64,000 bases of DNA from positions 1 to 64,000 of the forward strand of contig JACRPM010000002.1 in assembly GCA_016223205.1 (NCBI GenBank), in the 5' to 3' direction. A program made the translations under genes and the position numbers. The notes below the pieces were generated by a model. The model ran no database searches. It worked only from the letters and a program-made list of their open reading frames with translations, and was not told where the DNA came from. Positions within the stretch are counted from its first letter, which is position 1. Each line of letters starts with the position of its first letter. Shown here one piece after another: positions 50,363 to 58,431 of this stretch. This stretch comes from Candidatus Saganbacteria bacterium (lineage in GTDB: Bacteria; Margulisbacteria; WOR-1; XYC2-FULL-46-14; WPAF01).

Positions 50363-52294
50363 ATCTTAAAAAAAATATCATTGGTCGTTTTGGCCCTGAC
50401 GCTGCTTACGGCAAGCGCCTTTGGGGAACTGGCCGAGCTCGGCCTTACCGCGTTGAGGGCGGATGTCGGCCCCCGTCGGCTGGGGATGGGGATGACGGGC
50501 TCGGGTATAATCGATGATATCTTCGCCCTCTATAACAATCCCGGCGCCCTGCCTTGGGCCAAAGGTGTAGCGGTGACCCTGCAAGACCTATCCAATACCT
50601 CCGCCGCGCAATCGTATCCCACCGGATCCGGCACCACCCTGGCTTTGGGGGTGACCGCCGGCAAGACCGAAAGTTTTTCTACTTCCGGCGGCGCGGTGAA
50701 CAGCTCCTCTTACGATTCCTTATCCCTGGCGGCGGGGACCCGGCTGGAAGTGGGAGGGAAAAACCTGGGCGTAGGTTTTACTTTAAATTCGCTGGTCGGC
50801 CAGACGCTCTTGAGGCCCGGCCAGATCGACGCCACCGGCAACGGCTGGGACCTGGACGTGGGCCTGCTTTATCGATACTTGCCCTGGTTAAACTTGGGCG
50901 CCTCTGCGCATAATATCTTGCCTGCCAATACCCTGGGCGGAGGGGTTATCCGCTGGACCAATGGGAACCGGGAAGGGATCCCGGTCTTTTACCGGGCGGG
51001 GGCCTCCGCCCGGCTTATCGGGGAGGTTTCCCCCTGGCAGATCGAAGGCCAGGATTTTCTCCTAAACGGCGATTATGAATATGTCGGTCTTACCCGGCAA
51101 TCCAACTTCCGCCTGGGATGGGAGTGGGCCATTGATCAGAAATACTTCCTGCGTCTGGGATTTTCACCCGACCTGGCCTGGGGGGCGGGGATGAAGTTCG
51201 GCGACTGGCAGACGGATTTTTCGATCTCCAAAAATCCCCTAAAGGACGAGAAACAGATCTTCTTCTCGCTGTCGTTCTATCCGACGGAGTGGATGATCCT
51301 CTCCCAGCCCGTCAAACGTTTGAATATTGCAGCCGGCGACCGTACTTACTACCCGTCGATCGAGGCGCAGGGCGAGGTGTGGCCCGGCGTTAAGCTTAAG
51401 ATCAATTCCCAGCCCGTCGCCCTTGGCGAAGATAATAGATTTAGCCGAAACTTGCCGCTGGCCCGGGGAGAGAACCTGCTGCTTTTTGAAACCTGGTATG
51501 AGGGAGAAAGGGCCGAGAAAAAGATAACCATTACGCGTGATCCCCTGCCCCGTTCACCCGTAAAAAGGCTTTCGATAGTCAACGGCCAGATATTTTACAT
51601 AGATGCTCTGACGATCACGGGCTTGGTCGAGCCCGGAAGCCGGCTGACCATAAACGGGCGGGAGATCCCGATAGCCGAAGACCAAAGCTTTGCGGCTTCC
51701 CTCTCGCTGCTGCCGGGAAAGAACCTGATACGTTTCGGGAACCATTTGGGCGGACAGGATATTTATCAGGATTACGAGGTCTACTTCGGGCCTGTGGCTA
51801 AGGTCCCGGCTGCGGCAAAGCGAGCGGTAAAGAAGATCAAAGCCCCGGTCACTAAAAAACCCGCACCGCCAAAAATGCTCAAGGCCTTGCCGAAGAAACC
51901 CAAGCCCGCCCCTCCTGCGCCGCCGCCACCCCCGCCTAAGCCGGCGAAACCGATCCCGATACCTTCGCCGGTCAAGGCCCAGACCCAACTGGCAATGGAG
52001 CTGGAAAAATTCAAGAAGGAGATCAAGGAACGGGCCTTGCAGGAAGCCGACCAGAAAAAATTCCTGGCTTTGCAGGCCTTGCTCAAGGAAAAAACGGGGT
52101 TCACCATCACTGGTCGAGTCAAGATAAAGCTTCCCAAGGGGTATCTGGCGGTTTATCTACTGGTGGATGAGCAATATGTAGCCCTGCGGCACCTGGGCGG
52201 CGGACGGGTCTCGATCGACAGCTACAATGCAATAGAGGGCCTGTGGGCCACCCAGGCCGTCGTCCCTTACTCCGAAATTAAGAACCTGCTATAA
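50363..52294 (+). CDS. large outer-membrane protein, PorV/UPF0164-like barrel plus domain, non-AUG start
   Basis: The product, about 643 residues, has a signal peptide and a porin-like barrel beginning [17 protein letters not shown], then [13 protein letters not shown] Pro/Lys/Ala-rich linker (about 490-545) and a final alpha/beta domain follow. No ATG gives a sensible start. TTG at 50381 leaves the signal peptide without its positive end, whereas ATC at 50363 adds ILKKIS. GAGGA lies 6 nt upstream of that ATC, after the tadA stop. Function is unknown; an envelope-spanning structural or export role is inferred. Confidence 0.7.
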   Translation: MLKKISLVVLALTLLTASAFGELAELGLTALRADVGPRRLGMGMTGSGIIDDIFALYNNPGALPWAKGVAVTLQDLSNTSAAQSYPTGSGTTLALGVTAGKTESFSTSGGAVNSSSYDSLSLAAGTRLEVGGKNLGVGFTLNSLVGQTLLRPGQIDATGNGWDLDVGLLYRYLPWLNLGASAHNILPANTLGGGVIRWTNGNREGIPVFYRAGASARLIGEVSPWQIEGQDFLLNGDYEYVGLTRQSNFRLGWEWAIDQKYFLRLGFSPDLAWGAGMKFGDWQTDFSISKNPLKDEKQIFFSLSFYPTEWMILSQPVKRLNIAAGDRTYYPSIEAQGEVWPGVKLKINSQPVALGEDNRFSRNLPLARGENLLLFETWYEGERAEKKITITRDPLPRSPVKRLSIVNGQIFYIDALTITGLVEPGSRLTINGREIPIAEDQSFAASLSLLPGKNLIRFGNHLGGQDIYQDYEVYFGPVAKVPAAAKRAVKKIKAPVTKKPAPPKMLKALPKKPKPAPPAPPPPPPKPAKPIPIPSPVKAQTQLAMELEKFKKEIKERALQEADQKKFLALQALLKEKTGFTITGRVKIKLPKGYLAVYLLVDEQYVALRHLGGGRVSIDSYNAIEGLWATQAVVPYSEIKNLL

Positions 52295-52295
52295 T
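52290..52295 (+). promoter_or_regulatory. -10 box of the tRNA-Ser cluster
   Basis: TATAAT overlaps the stop codon of the preceding outer-membrane gene. It lies 14 nt before the mature 5' end of the first tRNA-Ser. Confidence 0.55.
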
Positions 52296-52309
52296 TAAAT
52301 CCATTCTCT

Positions 52310-52396
52310 GGAGAGGTGGCCGAGTGGTTGAAGGCGCAGTCCTGGAAAGACTGTATACGGGAAACCGTATCGAGAGTTCGAATCTCTCCCTCTCCG
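52310..52396 (+). tRNA. tRNA-Ser (GGA)
   Basis: A complete class II tRNA. It has acceptor GGAGAGG/CCTCTCC, D arm GCCGAGTGGTTGAAGGC, anticodon arm CAGTC-CTGGAAA-GACTG with anticodon GGA, a long variable arm (ACGG/CCGT) and T arm GAGAG/CTCTC. Discriminator G; CCA is not encoded. It reads UCC and UCU. Confidence 0.95.
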
Positions 52397-52402
52397 TTTT
52401 AT

Positions 52403-52462
52403 GGAGGAGTGGCCGAGTCCCGCCTCCGTCCTTAGGACTTCGGCGGGCAAGGGTTGAAGGAG
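52403..52462 (+). pseudogene. truncated tRNA-Ser copy interrupted by a palindrome
   Basis: GGAGGAGTGGCCGAGT followed, after an insertion, by GGTTGAAGG reproduces the 5' acceptor strand and D arm of the neighbouring tRNA-Ser genes. The rest is missing. The insertion (about 52419-52450) falls in the D-loop and contains the hairpin CCCGCC...GGCGGG with an inner GTCC/GGAC pair. It lies between two intact tRNA-Ser genes. Confidence 0.75.
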
Positions 52463-52469
52463 ATAATAA

Positions 52470-52554
52470 GGAGAGGTGGCCGAGTGGCTGAAGGCGCACG
52501 TCTCGAAAACGTGTATACCGCAAGGTATCGTGGGTTCAAATCCCACCCTCTCCG
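52470..52554 (+). tRNA. tRNA-Ser (CGA)
   Basis: A complete class II tRNA. It has acceptor GGAGAGG/CCTCTCC, D arm GCCGAGTGGCTGAAGGC, anticodon arm CACGT-CTCGAAA-ACGTG with anticodon CGA, a long variable arm and T arm GTGGG/CCCAC. Discriminator G. It reads UCG. The acceptor and D arms are nearly identical to the first tRNA-Ser, so the cluster arose by duplication. Confidence 0.95.
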
Positions 52555-52571
52555 TTGACTTGGGGGTTCGC

Positions 52572-52620
52572 CTGCCCCGAGCGAAGCTCCGAGCTTGTCG
52601 AGGAGCGAAGCCGAGGGGAA
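52572..52620. repeat. GC-rich imperfect palindrome after the tRNA-Ser cluster
   Basis: The element contains CCCCGAGCGAAGCTCC and GGAGCGAAGCCGAGGGG around GAGCTTGTCGA. It resembles the suspected insertion in tilS in its TGCCCCGAGC and GAGGGG ends. Confidence 0.55.
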
Positions 52621-52673
52621 TCCTCCCTCCTCCGTTCCGCCTGAAATTTTTAGGACCGTCGAACGATAACTGG

Positions 52674-53240
52674 ATGATGAAAAAACCGGTACTCCTGTTC
52701 TTATTCTTCGTGATATTTCTGGCAAGTGCCGCCGCGGCCGTGGACCTGCGGGCGGTGAAGATCGAAAAATTCCTGGCGAATTACTGCCCCGAGAGCCCGC
52801 TTAGAGGCCGGGGACCGGAGATGGTGCGCTACGCCGATGAGTTCGGGCTGGATTATCGATTATATCTGGCGATCGCCGGGGCGGAAAGCGGATTTGGCAG
52901 GAGATATCCCAAGAAAAAACATAACCTTACCGGCATTTTGAACGGCGAAACTCGCTTTCGGTCCATCTCCGACAACATTCGTTACACCAACCAGCTCATC
53001 GCCGAGGGAAAATGGTACCGGCGGTATCGCCGAACAAAAAATCTTATGGACCTGGTATATATCTTTAAGGGTGTTCCTCCCTACGAGCATTATCTGCGCA
53101 ACCTGCGTTTTGTCTTGGACGGCATCAGCGGGGTTTCGATAGAAAAAGAATATCGGGCCGAGCATCCGGTCATCAGCCCGGTGGAAGCCAACTCCCTGCG
53201 CTACGACCAGGTCACACCCCGCCGCGTGATCCGCAAATAA
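52674..53240 (+). CDS. exported lytic transglycosylase/glucosaminidase-like protein
   Basis: The 188-residue protein has a signal peptide ([20 protein letters not shown]). A short lysozyme-like domain follows, [20 protein letters not shown], with the catalytic Glu in AGAESGFG, then NLTGI and [16 protein letters not shown]. This is the pattern of small peptidoglycan hydrolases. It is probably periplasmic. The ATG at 52674 is chosen because it begins the signal peptide; the upstream sequence is tRNA and repeat. Confidence 0.7.
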   Translation: MMKKPVLLFLFFVIFLASAAAAVDLRAVKIEKFLANYCPESPLRGRGPEMVRYADEFGLDYRLYLAIAGAESGFGRRYPKKKHNLTGILNGETRFRSISDNIRYTNQLIAEGKWYRRYRRTKNLMDLVYIFKGVPPYEHYLRNLRFVLDGISGVSIEKEYRAEHPVISPVEANSLRYDQVTPRRVIRK

Positions 53241-53246
53241 ACCTGC

Positions 53247-53265
53247 TATAATGTCGCCCGGAGGT
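53247..53265 (+). promoter_or_regulatory. -10 box and Shine-Dalgarno of sodB
   Basis: TATAAT at 53247-53252 and GGAGGT at 53260-53265 precede the ATG at 53272. Unlike several neighbours, this gene has a short leader with a strong ribosome site. Confidence 0.6.
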
Positions 53266-53271
53266 ATTCTT

Positions 53272-53850
53272 ATGGAACATAAACTTCCCGGCCTGCCCTA
53301 CCCCCAAGTCGCCCTGGCGCCTAATCTTTCCGCCGAAACCCTCGAGTACCACTATGGCAAACACCATGCCGCTTATGTCGCCAACCTCAACAAGTTGATA
53401 AAGGGGACCGAATTCGAGATTTTGCCGCTTGAGGAGATCATAAAAAAGGCGACCGGCGGTATTTTTAATAACGCCGCCCAGCACTGGAACCACACCTTTT
53501 ACTGGAGTTCGCTTTCCCCCAAAGGCGGGGGAGAGCCCGCGGGAGAATTGTCCACGGCTTTAAATCAAAGCTTTGGCTCTTTTGCCCAATTCAAGGAAAA
53601 GTTCATTGCCGTGGCGTTGGGAACGTTTGGTTCAGGTTGGGCCTGGCTGGTAAAAAATCCGGACGGAGGGCTGACAATTGAGAGCACCGGCAACGCGGGC
53701 ACTCCGATAAAAGAGGGGAAAAAGGCCCTGCTCACCTGCGATGTTTGGGAGCATGCCTACTATATCGATTACCGCAACCAGCGCGCGGCCTACCTCGAAG
53801 CCTTCTTCAAGATAATAAACTGGGAATTCGCCGAAGCTAATTACAAATAA
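53272..53850 (+). CDS. sodB: superoxide dismutase (Fe/Mn family)
   Basis: The 192-residue enzyme detoxifies superoxide. It carries the metal-binding and family segments [45 protein letters not shown] and [27 protein letters not shown] suggests the iron type. Together with the flavodiiron operon it points to occasional oxygen exposure of an anaerobe. The start at 53272 has a strong GGAGGT. Confidence 0.94.
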   Translation: MEHKLPGLPYPQVALAPNLSAETLEYHYGKHHAAYVANLNKLIKGTEFEILPLEEIIKKATGGIFNNAAQHWNHTFYWSSLSPKGGGEPAGELSTALNQSFGSFAQFKEKFIAVALGTFGSGWAWLVKNPDGGLTIESTGNAGTPIKEGKKALLTCDVWEHAYYIDYRNQRAAYLEAFFKIINWEFAEANYK

Positions 53851-53855
53851 ACAAC

Positions 53856-53885
53856 AAAAAAACCCCCCCCGGTAAACCGGGGGGA
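53856..53885 (-). terminator. rho-independent terminator for the RRM gene
   Basis: On the minus strand CCCCCCGG-TTTA-CCGGGGGG is followed by a run of seven T. The hairpin could also slow transcription from sodB on the plus strand. Confidence 0.85.
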
Positions 53886-53911
53886 GCTCTTCGTTTTATG
53901 GTGCTAACCGA

Positions 53912-54187
53912 TTAGAACCGGCGCTCTCTGCGACCGCTGTTCTCTGTCTTCGGCTTGGCTTCGTTGACGGTGATCTCGCGATTGTCCCATTTATACCCGG
54001 CCAGACCGGCCATGGCTTTTTCGGCATCGGCATCTTCCATGTCAACAAATCCGAATCCCCGGGACTTGCCCGAGAATTTATCGGTAACCACTCTGGCCGA
54101 GATCACGTTGCCGAATTCCGCAAACTTAGCTTGCAGATCGGCCTCGGTCACGGACCAGGGCAGATTACCTACGAATAGGCTCTTCAT
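53912..54187 (-). CDS. single-RRM RNA-binding protein, copy 1
   Basis: The 91-residue protein is one RNA recognition motif: RNP2 LFVGNLPW at the start, RNP1 KSRGFGFVDM near residue 45, and an Arg-rich tail (GRRERRF). Similar proteins in cyanobacteria and other bacteria are cold- or stress-induced RNA chaperones. A closely similar copy is at 60282-60566, and both share conserved upstream blocks. Confidence 0.93.
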   Translation of the reverse strand: MKSLFVGNLPWSVTEADLQAKFAEFGNVISARVVTDKFSGKSRGFGFVDMEDADAEKAMAGLAGYKWDNREITVNEAKPKTENSGRRERRF

Positions 54188-54455
54188 GTCGTTTTTTCTC
54201 CTTGTTTTACTTTACTGCGCGGATTAATGGATGGAAGAAACCCAGAGGGCACTCCGGAAAAAGACGCAGCTCTTTTATCACTTGAACCATTAACTTCGAC
54301 CGTTATCATGAACACTTATATACTAACACATGCCTTTATTCTTGTCCAGTATATATTTAGGCCTCCCGGCCTGCTATCTGTATATCGGCCCAAGGATCGG
54401 ATAATTTCACCTTATTTTATGTTATAATTCGCAGCAGTAAAAAGGGGGGGGTAAT
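54188..54455. other. divergent spacer with the RRM leader
   Basis: The 268-nt gap holds the leader blocks of the RRM gene (listed separately). On the plus side it holds TATAAT at 54423-54428 and a GGGGGGGT ribosome site for the GyrI-like gene. I see no real coding sequence in it. Confidence 0.5.
54223..54302 (-). promoter_or_regulatory. conserved upstream blocks shared by both RRM genes, copy 1
   Basis: On the minus strand, GGTCGAAGTTAATGG (54302-54288) and TGGGTTTCTTCCATCCATT (54244-54226) precede the gene. Both blocks recur before the second RRM gene with a different spacing, so they are conserved elements rather than recent duplication. A promoter plus a regulatory 5' leader is likely. 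Confidence 0.6.
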
Positions 54456-54995
54456 ATGAAGATACTGAAATGGTCCCTCATCAGCCTTGCGATCTTGATC
54501 GTAGCCCTGCTGGGATACCTGGCTTATCTGGGAGCTTTCTCCAGTTTGAAAGTTGCAGAGATGAAAATGGGCCCCTACGTCCTGGTCTTTGAAGATTATA
54601 TGGGCCCTTATTCCGGCATCGGGCCGGTGCTCAACCGGGTCAACGCTTCTTTAAAGGAAGTCGGCATTGAGAGCTCCAAAGGTTTCGGCATTTATCTGGA
54701 CGACCCCAAACTGGTAAAAGCCGACAAGCTGCGCAGTAAACTGGGTTTCATCATCGAAGCTAAAGACCAAAGCCAGGTCGGCAAGAGATATAAGGTCATG
54801 AAGTGGCCGGCCCAAAATTGCCTGACGGCTGAATTGCCCATCCGCAGCAACCTTTCCTATATGATCGGCCCGCTGAAGGCCTATCCGGCATTTGCCCAAT
54901 ACGCAAAAGAAAAAGGGATCAAAACTTCGCAGGCCATGGAGATCTACGATATGCCGGCCCGGAAGATATTCTTTATAATGGTGATCGCAAAATAA
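54456..54995 (+). CDS. membrane-anchored GyrI-like (small-molecule-binding) protein
   Basis: The 179-residue protein has an N-terminal membrane helix (LISLAILIVALLGYLAYLG). A GyrI/SOUL-type effector-binding domain follows, with GPYVLVFEDYMGPYSGIGPVL, GFGIYLDDPKLV and KVMKWPAQNCLTAELP. Such domains bind small ligands or proteins. Function is unknown; it probably faces the periplasm. Confidence 0.8.
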   Translation: MKILKWSLISLAILIVALLGYLAYLGAFSSLKVAEMKMGPYVLVFEDYMGPYSGIGPVLNRVNASLKEVGIESSKGFGIYLDDPKLVKADKLRSKLGFIIEAKDQSQVGKRYKVMKWPAQNCLTAELPIRSNLSYMIGPLKAYPAFAQYAKEKGIKTSQAMEIYDMPARKIFFIMVIAK

Positions 54996-55048
54996 AGGAG
55001 GTGAGAGCGGCAGTCGGGTCCTGATCGAAAATTGAATCGGAGGTAAAG

Positions 55049-55696
55049 ATGAAGAAGTTATTAATGTTCGCCTTGTTCCTGTCCCTGTCCGCAACGCTGG
55101 CTTCGGCCGAGATCCTGACCATCGCCAATCCCATCGGCCAGGGGAAAATTGGGGTTTTGGGGGCCTACATGCAGGACCAAAATTACTCGAACGTCAGCGG
55201 CGCTACCCTGGCGTCGTTCGGCGGCTACGTGGGCTACGGCGTTATCGAAAACCTCGATGTTTTGATCCAGGCGGGTTCGGCCACTGCCAACGGTCTTCCG
55301 TTCAGCAGTTCGGTCACCGGATATGGAGCGATATTGAAGTATACCGTCGTTAACGAAGGTCCGGTCCTGCCGGTATCGGTAGCTGTGGGCACCGGTTATA
55401 AATTCCTGGCCGCCACTGCAGCCGGGGCATCCATGAACGGGAACCAGGCGGTCGCAGCGGTCGGGGTCAGCAAGATGATGATCCCTTTTATTCCCTATGG
55501 TGGGATCGCTTATCGCAAGTCCACCTTGGCCGCGGCAAATCTTTCGTCCCAGATGGATATCACGGTCGGTACCGCCATTGCCTGGTCGGCCCAGGGCGCG
55601 GTAATGGTTGAATACACCGTGCAATCCGTATCTCCCGCCGGCGGCGCCAATTACAGCAGCGGTCAGATGGCTGCCGGGGTAGCTTACCGGATATAA
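55049..55696 (+). CDS. outer-membrane beta-barrel protein, unknown function
   Basis: The 215-residue product has a signal peptide (KKLLMFALFLSLSATLASA) and eight to ten predicted strands (GKIGVLGAYMQDQNYS, GGYVGYGVIENLDVLIQAG, GQMAAGVAYRI at the end). It has a GGAGGT ribosome site and its own terminator, so it is a single-gene unit. Confidence 0.7.
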   Translation: MKKLLMFALFLSLSATLASAEILTIANPIGQGKIGVLGAYMQDQNYSNVSGATLASFGGYVGYGVIENLDVLIQAGSATANGLPFSSSVTGYGAILKYTVVNEGPVLPVSVAVGTGYKFLAATAAGASMNGNQAVAAVGVSKMMIPFIPYGGIAYRKSTLAAANLSSQMDITVGTAIAWSAQGAVMVEYTVQSVSPAGGANYSSGQMAAGVAYRI

Positions 55697-55717
55697 AGCA
55701 AGTTTGATCGGTTCTTA

Positions 55718-55757
55718 AAGCCCTCTCCGATATAAAGATCGGAGGGGGCTTTTTTTA
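55718..55757 (+). terminator. rho-independent terminator
   Basis: AGCCCTCTCCGAT and ATCGGAGGGGGCT form a 13-bp stem with a 6-nt loop, followed by TTTTTTT. It ends the barrel gene. The convergent aminotransferase gene ends just beyond it. Confidence 0.92.
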
Positions 55758-55769
55758 TCTCTAAAATAG

Positions 55770-56978
55770 TTATCCCAGGCCGAACTGTTGAGCCAAAGCT
55801 TTAAAGGCGGGTAGCGACCTTTGGATCTGGCCCGGCTCGATGCCCGAATAAGACATCCTGAAATGGCCCGCCCGGCCGAATCCGCTCCCCGGCACCAACA
55901 GCACCAGCTTCTCTTGCGCGGCCCGGCAGAAAGCCACATCGTCCGGAATGGGACTTTGCGGGAAGAGGTAGAAGGTCCCTTGGGGCTTGATCATCTTATA
56001 ACCCAGTTCGGATAAAGCGCCGTAGAGCAGGTCGCGTCTTTCGAGGTATTGCGGAAGTCCGGCCGCCGGGCTTCCCAGCGTTTCTTCGATCACCCTTTGC
56101 ATGAGGGCATTGGCGTTGATAAAACCCAAGATCCGGTTGTTGAAAACTGCCGCGTTAAAAAGCCCCACCGCGTCGTGGTTTAAGGGATTAAAAGCCAGGT
56201 AGCCGATCCTTTCACCTGCCAGCGACAGATCTTTGCTGAAGGAGGTCGCCAGCACACTGTGAGGGAAGATATTCATCACCGGCGGCGCTTCCACCCCGTC
56301 ATACACCAGTTTGGAATAAGGTTCATCCGAGACCAACAGAATATCCCGGCCCAGCTCCTGCTCTTTTTGTTCGATGGCCGTCTGGAGAGCTTTCAGGGTT
56401 TCCCGGGTGTAGACCGCTCCGGTGGGATTGTTGGGGCTGTTGATCAGGATAACCTTGGTGCGGTCGTTCATCGCCGCGGCGATCCGGTCGATGTCCGGTT
56501 GAAAATCTTCCCGGGAATCAACCGCCACCAGCTTGCCGCGGTGGCGATCGACGTAAAAGCCGTATTCGACAAAATAAGGGGCCGGCACGATCACTTCGTC
56601 CCCTTCATTTAAGACCGATTCCAGGATGACGTTGAGCGCTCCGCCCGCCCCGCTGGTCATCACCACCTGGTATTCATTCAAGGGGACGGTCAGCGCCTGA
56701 TGATCGTTCAAATATCCGGCCACCGCCCGGCGGGTCGATTCAAAGCCGGCGTTGTTCATATAGCCGTGCATTCCGGGCTGGGGATCGGCAGAAAGCTGGG
56801 CCAATCGCCTTTGAACGCGGGCCGGGGGCTCGAAATTGGGATTACCCAGGGTATAATCGAAAACGTTTTCCGCTCCGTGCAGCTGCTTCAGCCGCGCGCC
56901 TTCGGTGAACATCTTCCTGATCCAGGAGCCGCGCTGCATGTCCCTGCCGGTAACGTCCGAAACCAATGATCTTTCCAT
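55770..56978 (-). CDS. class I/II pyridoxal-phosphate aminotransferase
   Basis: The 402-residue enzyme has the fold-type I motifs SGAGGALNVILE, NSPNNPTGAVY, VSDEPYSKLVYDG and the Schiff-base lysine in ATSFSKDLSLAGERIGYL. It probably transaminates aspartate, an aromatic or another amino acid; the substrate cannot be fixed. The start at 56978 is preferred because the upstream extension is basic and unlike the family. A Shine-Dalgarno is not clear. Confidence 0.88.
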   Translation of the reverse strand: MERSLVSDVTGRDMQRGSWIRKMFTEGARLKQLHGAENVFDYTLGNPNFEPPARVQRRLAQLSADPQPGMHGYMNNAGFESTRRAVAGYLNDHQALTVPLNEYQVVMTSGAGGALNVILESVLNEGDEVIVPAPYFVEYGFYVDRHRGKLVAVDSREDFQPDIDRIAAAMNDRTKVILINSPNNPTGAVYTRETLKALQTAIEQKEQELGRDILLVSDEPYSKLVYDGVEAPPVMNIFPHSVLATSFSKDLSLAGERIGYLAFNPLNHDAVGLFNAAVFNNRILGFINANALMQRVIEETLGSPAAGLPQYLERRDLLYGALSELGYKMIKPQGTFYLFPQSPIPDDVAFCRAAQEKLVLLVPGSGFGRAGHFRMSYSGIEPGQIQRSLPAFKALAQQFGLG

Positions 56979-57065
56979 GGATTTTTTTCGGCAGAGGGAT
57001 CGGGAAATTTCAGGCGATTTTAGAACCGGCTGGGGGCTTCGTCGATTCAATTGCCTTTCGCGGGA

Positions 57066-57731
57066 CTAATACATTACGGCTCCGGGCTTAAGGCCGAGGA
57101 TGTCTTCCAGCCAGAACCTTCCCCGCATATTTTCTTCAAGCGTCCAGGTATCTTTTCTCCAAAGTTCCAGGACGGCGGATAAAGGACGCTTAACCATACG
57201 CGATGCAAATTGGGTGAATTCTCGAATCCTGCTGGCCCGGATGGTCTTTAATGGGGCGCCCTCTCCTCCGAGGTTGAATACCACTTCGGCCCCCACCTTG
57301 GAAAGTTCGGTGCAGATCTGCCGGATCCGGGTAACCTCGACCAGCATGGGGAAATCCAATTTGGGATGGTAGAAACCTGCCAGATCTCGAGCATCTTCTA
57401 ATGCAACTGTGACCGGCTCTGCCTGCCGTCCGCATTCCGCCAGCACCAGCAAAGTTCCATAAGCGCCTTCCGGTATAAGCGAGCTGGACGCCAAATGGAA
57501 CGGCCCTCCCTCAACTATCTCTTTCCCGTCGAATAGTACCCGTATATTATTTAGCGACGCCAGATTATTCACCAGATCCGCAATATCTCTTGGGGTGGGG
57601 ATCCTATGTGCCACTCTCAAGCGGGCGTCATCCAGCCAATGACGCGCCGGATCGGCAGAACTGGTACCCCGTACGGCTCTCAAGGTCGCCTCCCAACTAA
57701 CCGGCCCGGGACGATCAACTTTATTTGTCAT
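57066..57731 (-). CDS. unknown protein with an HPr-like N-terminal pattern
   Basis: The 221-residue soluble protein has a start like an HPr fold (LRVAHRIPTPRDIADLVNNL, IRVLFDGKEIVEGG, TVALEDARDL). The phospho-His motif GLHARP is replaced by AHRIPTP. The C-terminal half (EVVFNLGGEGAPLKTIRAS, RPLSAVLELWRKDTW) is not recognised. GGGAGGAG lies just before the ATG. It is upstream of the aminotransferase on the same strand. Confidence 0.6.
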   Translation of the reverse strand: MTNKVDRPGPVSWEATLRAVRGTSSADPARHWLDDARLRVAHRIPTPRDIADLVNNLASLNNIRVLFDGKEIVEGGPFHLASSSLIPEGAYGTLLVLAECGRQAEPVTVALEDARDLAGFYHPKLDFPMLVEVTRIRQICTELSKVGAEVVFNLGGEGAPLKTIRASRIREFTQFASRMVKRPLSAVLELWRKDTWTLEENMRGRFWLEDILGLKPGAVMY

Positions 57732-57787
57732 GTTCTCCTCCCGTAAGTTATCTTTACGGGAAAGAAATAATTTCAGGCGATTTATAG

Positions 57788-57793
57788 TATAAT
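57788..57793 (+). promoter_or_regulatory. -10 box of the TMEM175-type gene
   Basis: TATAAT ends 9 nt before the ATG at 57803 and no Shine-Dalgarno is seen, which suggests a leaderless transcript. Confidence 0.5.
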
Positions 57794-57802
57794 GTTTAAT
57801 CT

Positions 57803-58429
57803 ATGACAGAAGAAAAACCGCACCGCCACACCCTGCCCACCAACCGGCTGGAGGCGCTTTCGGACGGCATCTTCGCCTTTGCCATGACGCTGCTGGTGCT
57901 GGATCTGCAGTTCCCGGATTCCGCCATTTTAAGCCGGGCGCCCTTATCGGCCCTGCTTTGGGGCCAGGCGGACCGCTTCTTTAATTATTTCCTAAGCTTT
58001 ATCCTGCTGGCCCTCTTCTGGATGGTCCACCACCGGACCTTCCATCATATCCGGGGCCTTAACACCGCACTTTTGTGGATGAACATCCTGCTTTTAAGTT
58101 TTATCGTGCTGATCCCCTTCTCCACTTCCCTGGTCGGGGATTTTGATAAACATACCCTGGCGGACGCGGTCTTTGCGGGAAACATCTTCATAATCGGCGT
58201 ATTCAATGTGTGGATCTGGTTCTATGCCACCCGGGAGAGGCGTTTTACCAATCCTGATCTGGAAGAGGCCGCCATCAAACAGGGCCTGGCCAAGGGCTTG
58301 GTCGTCCCGCTGGTCTCTTTGCTTGTGATCGCCGCCTCGTTCGTCATCCCCGGGAACAGTACGCTTCTTTTCCTGCTGATCCCCCTCCTGCAAAACGACC
58401 GAATGCTCAAACTGATCGGGGTGAATTAA
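57803..58429 (+). CDS. TMEM175/DUF1211-type potassium channel-like protein
   Basis: The 208-residue membrane protein carries the pore-lining motif LEALSDGIFAFAMTLLVLDL, the F-S-D signature with Leu in place of Phe. About six membrane helices follow, with HHRTFHHI after the third. Bacterial DUF1211 proteins related to lysosomal TMEM175 conduct potassium. Its stop lies 2 nt before the inferred typA start. Confidence 0.85.
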   Translation: MTEEKPHRHTLPTNRLEALSDGIFAFAMTLLVLDLQFPDSAILSRAPLSALLWGQADRFFNYFLSFILLALFWMVHHRTFHHIRGLNTALLWMNILLLSFIVLIPFSTSLVGDFDKHTLADAVFAGNIFIIGVFNVWIWFYATRERRFTNPDLEEAAIKQGLAKGLVVPLVSLLVIAASFVIPGNSTLLFLLIPLLQNDRMLKLIGVN

Positions 58430-58431
58430 AA

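Noticed and set aside
54227..54427. 66-codon plus-strand open frame upstream of the GyrI-like gene
   Set aside because: It covers the conserved RRM leader blocks, lacks a ribosome site and shows no coding character.
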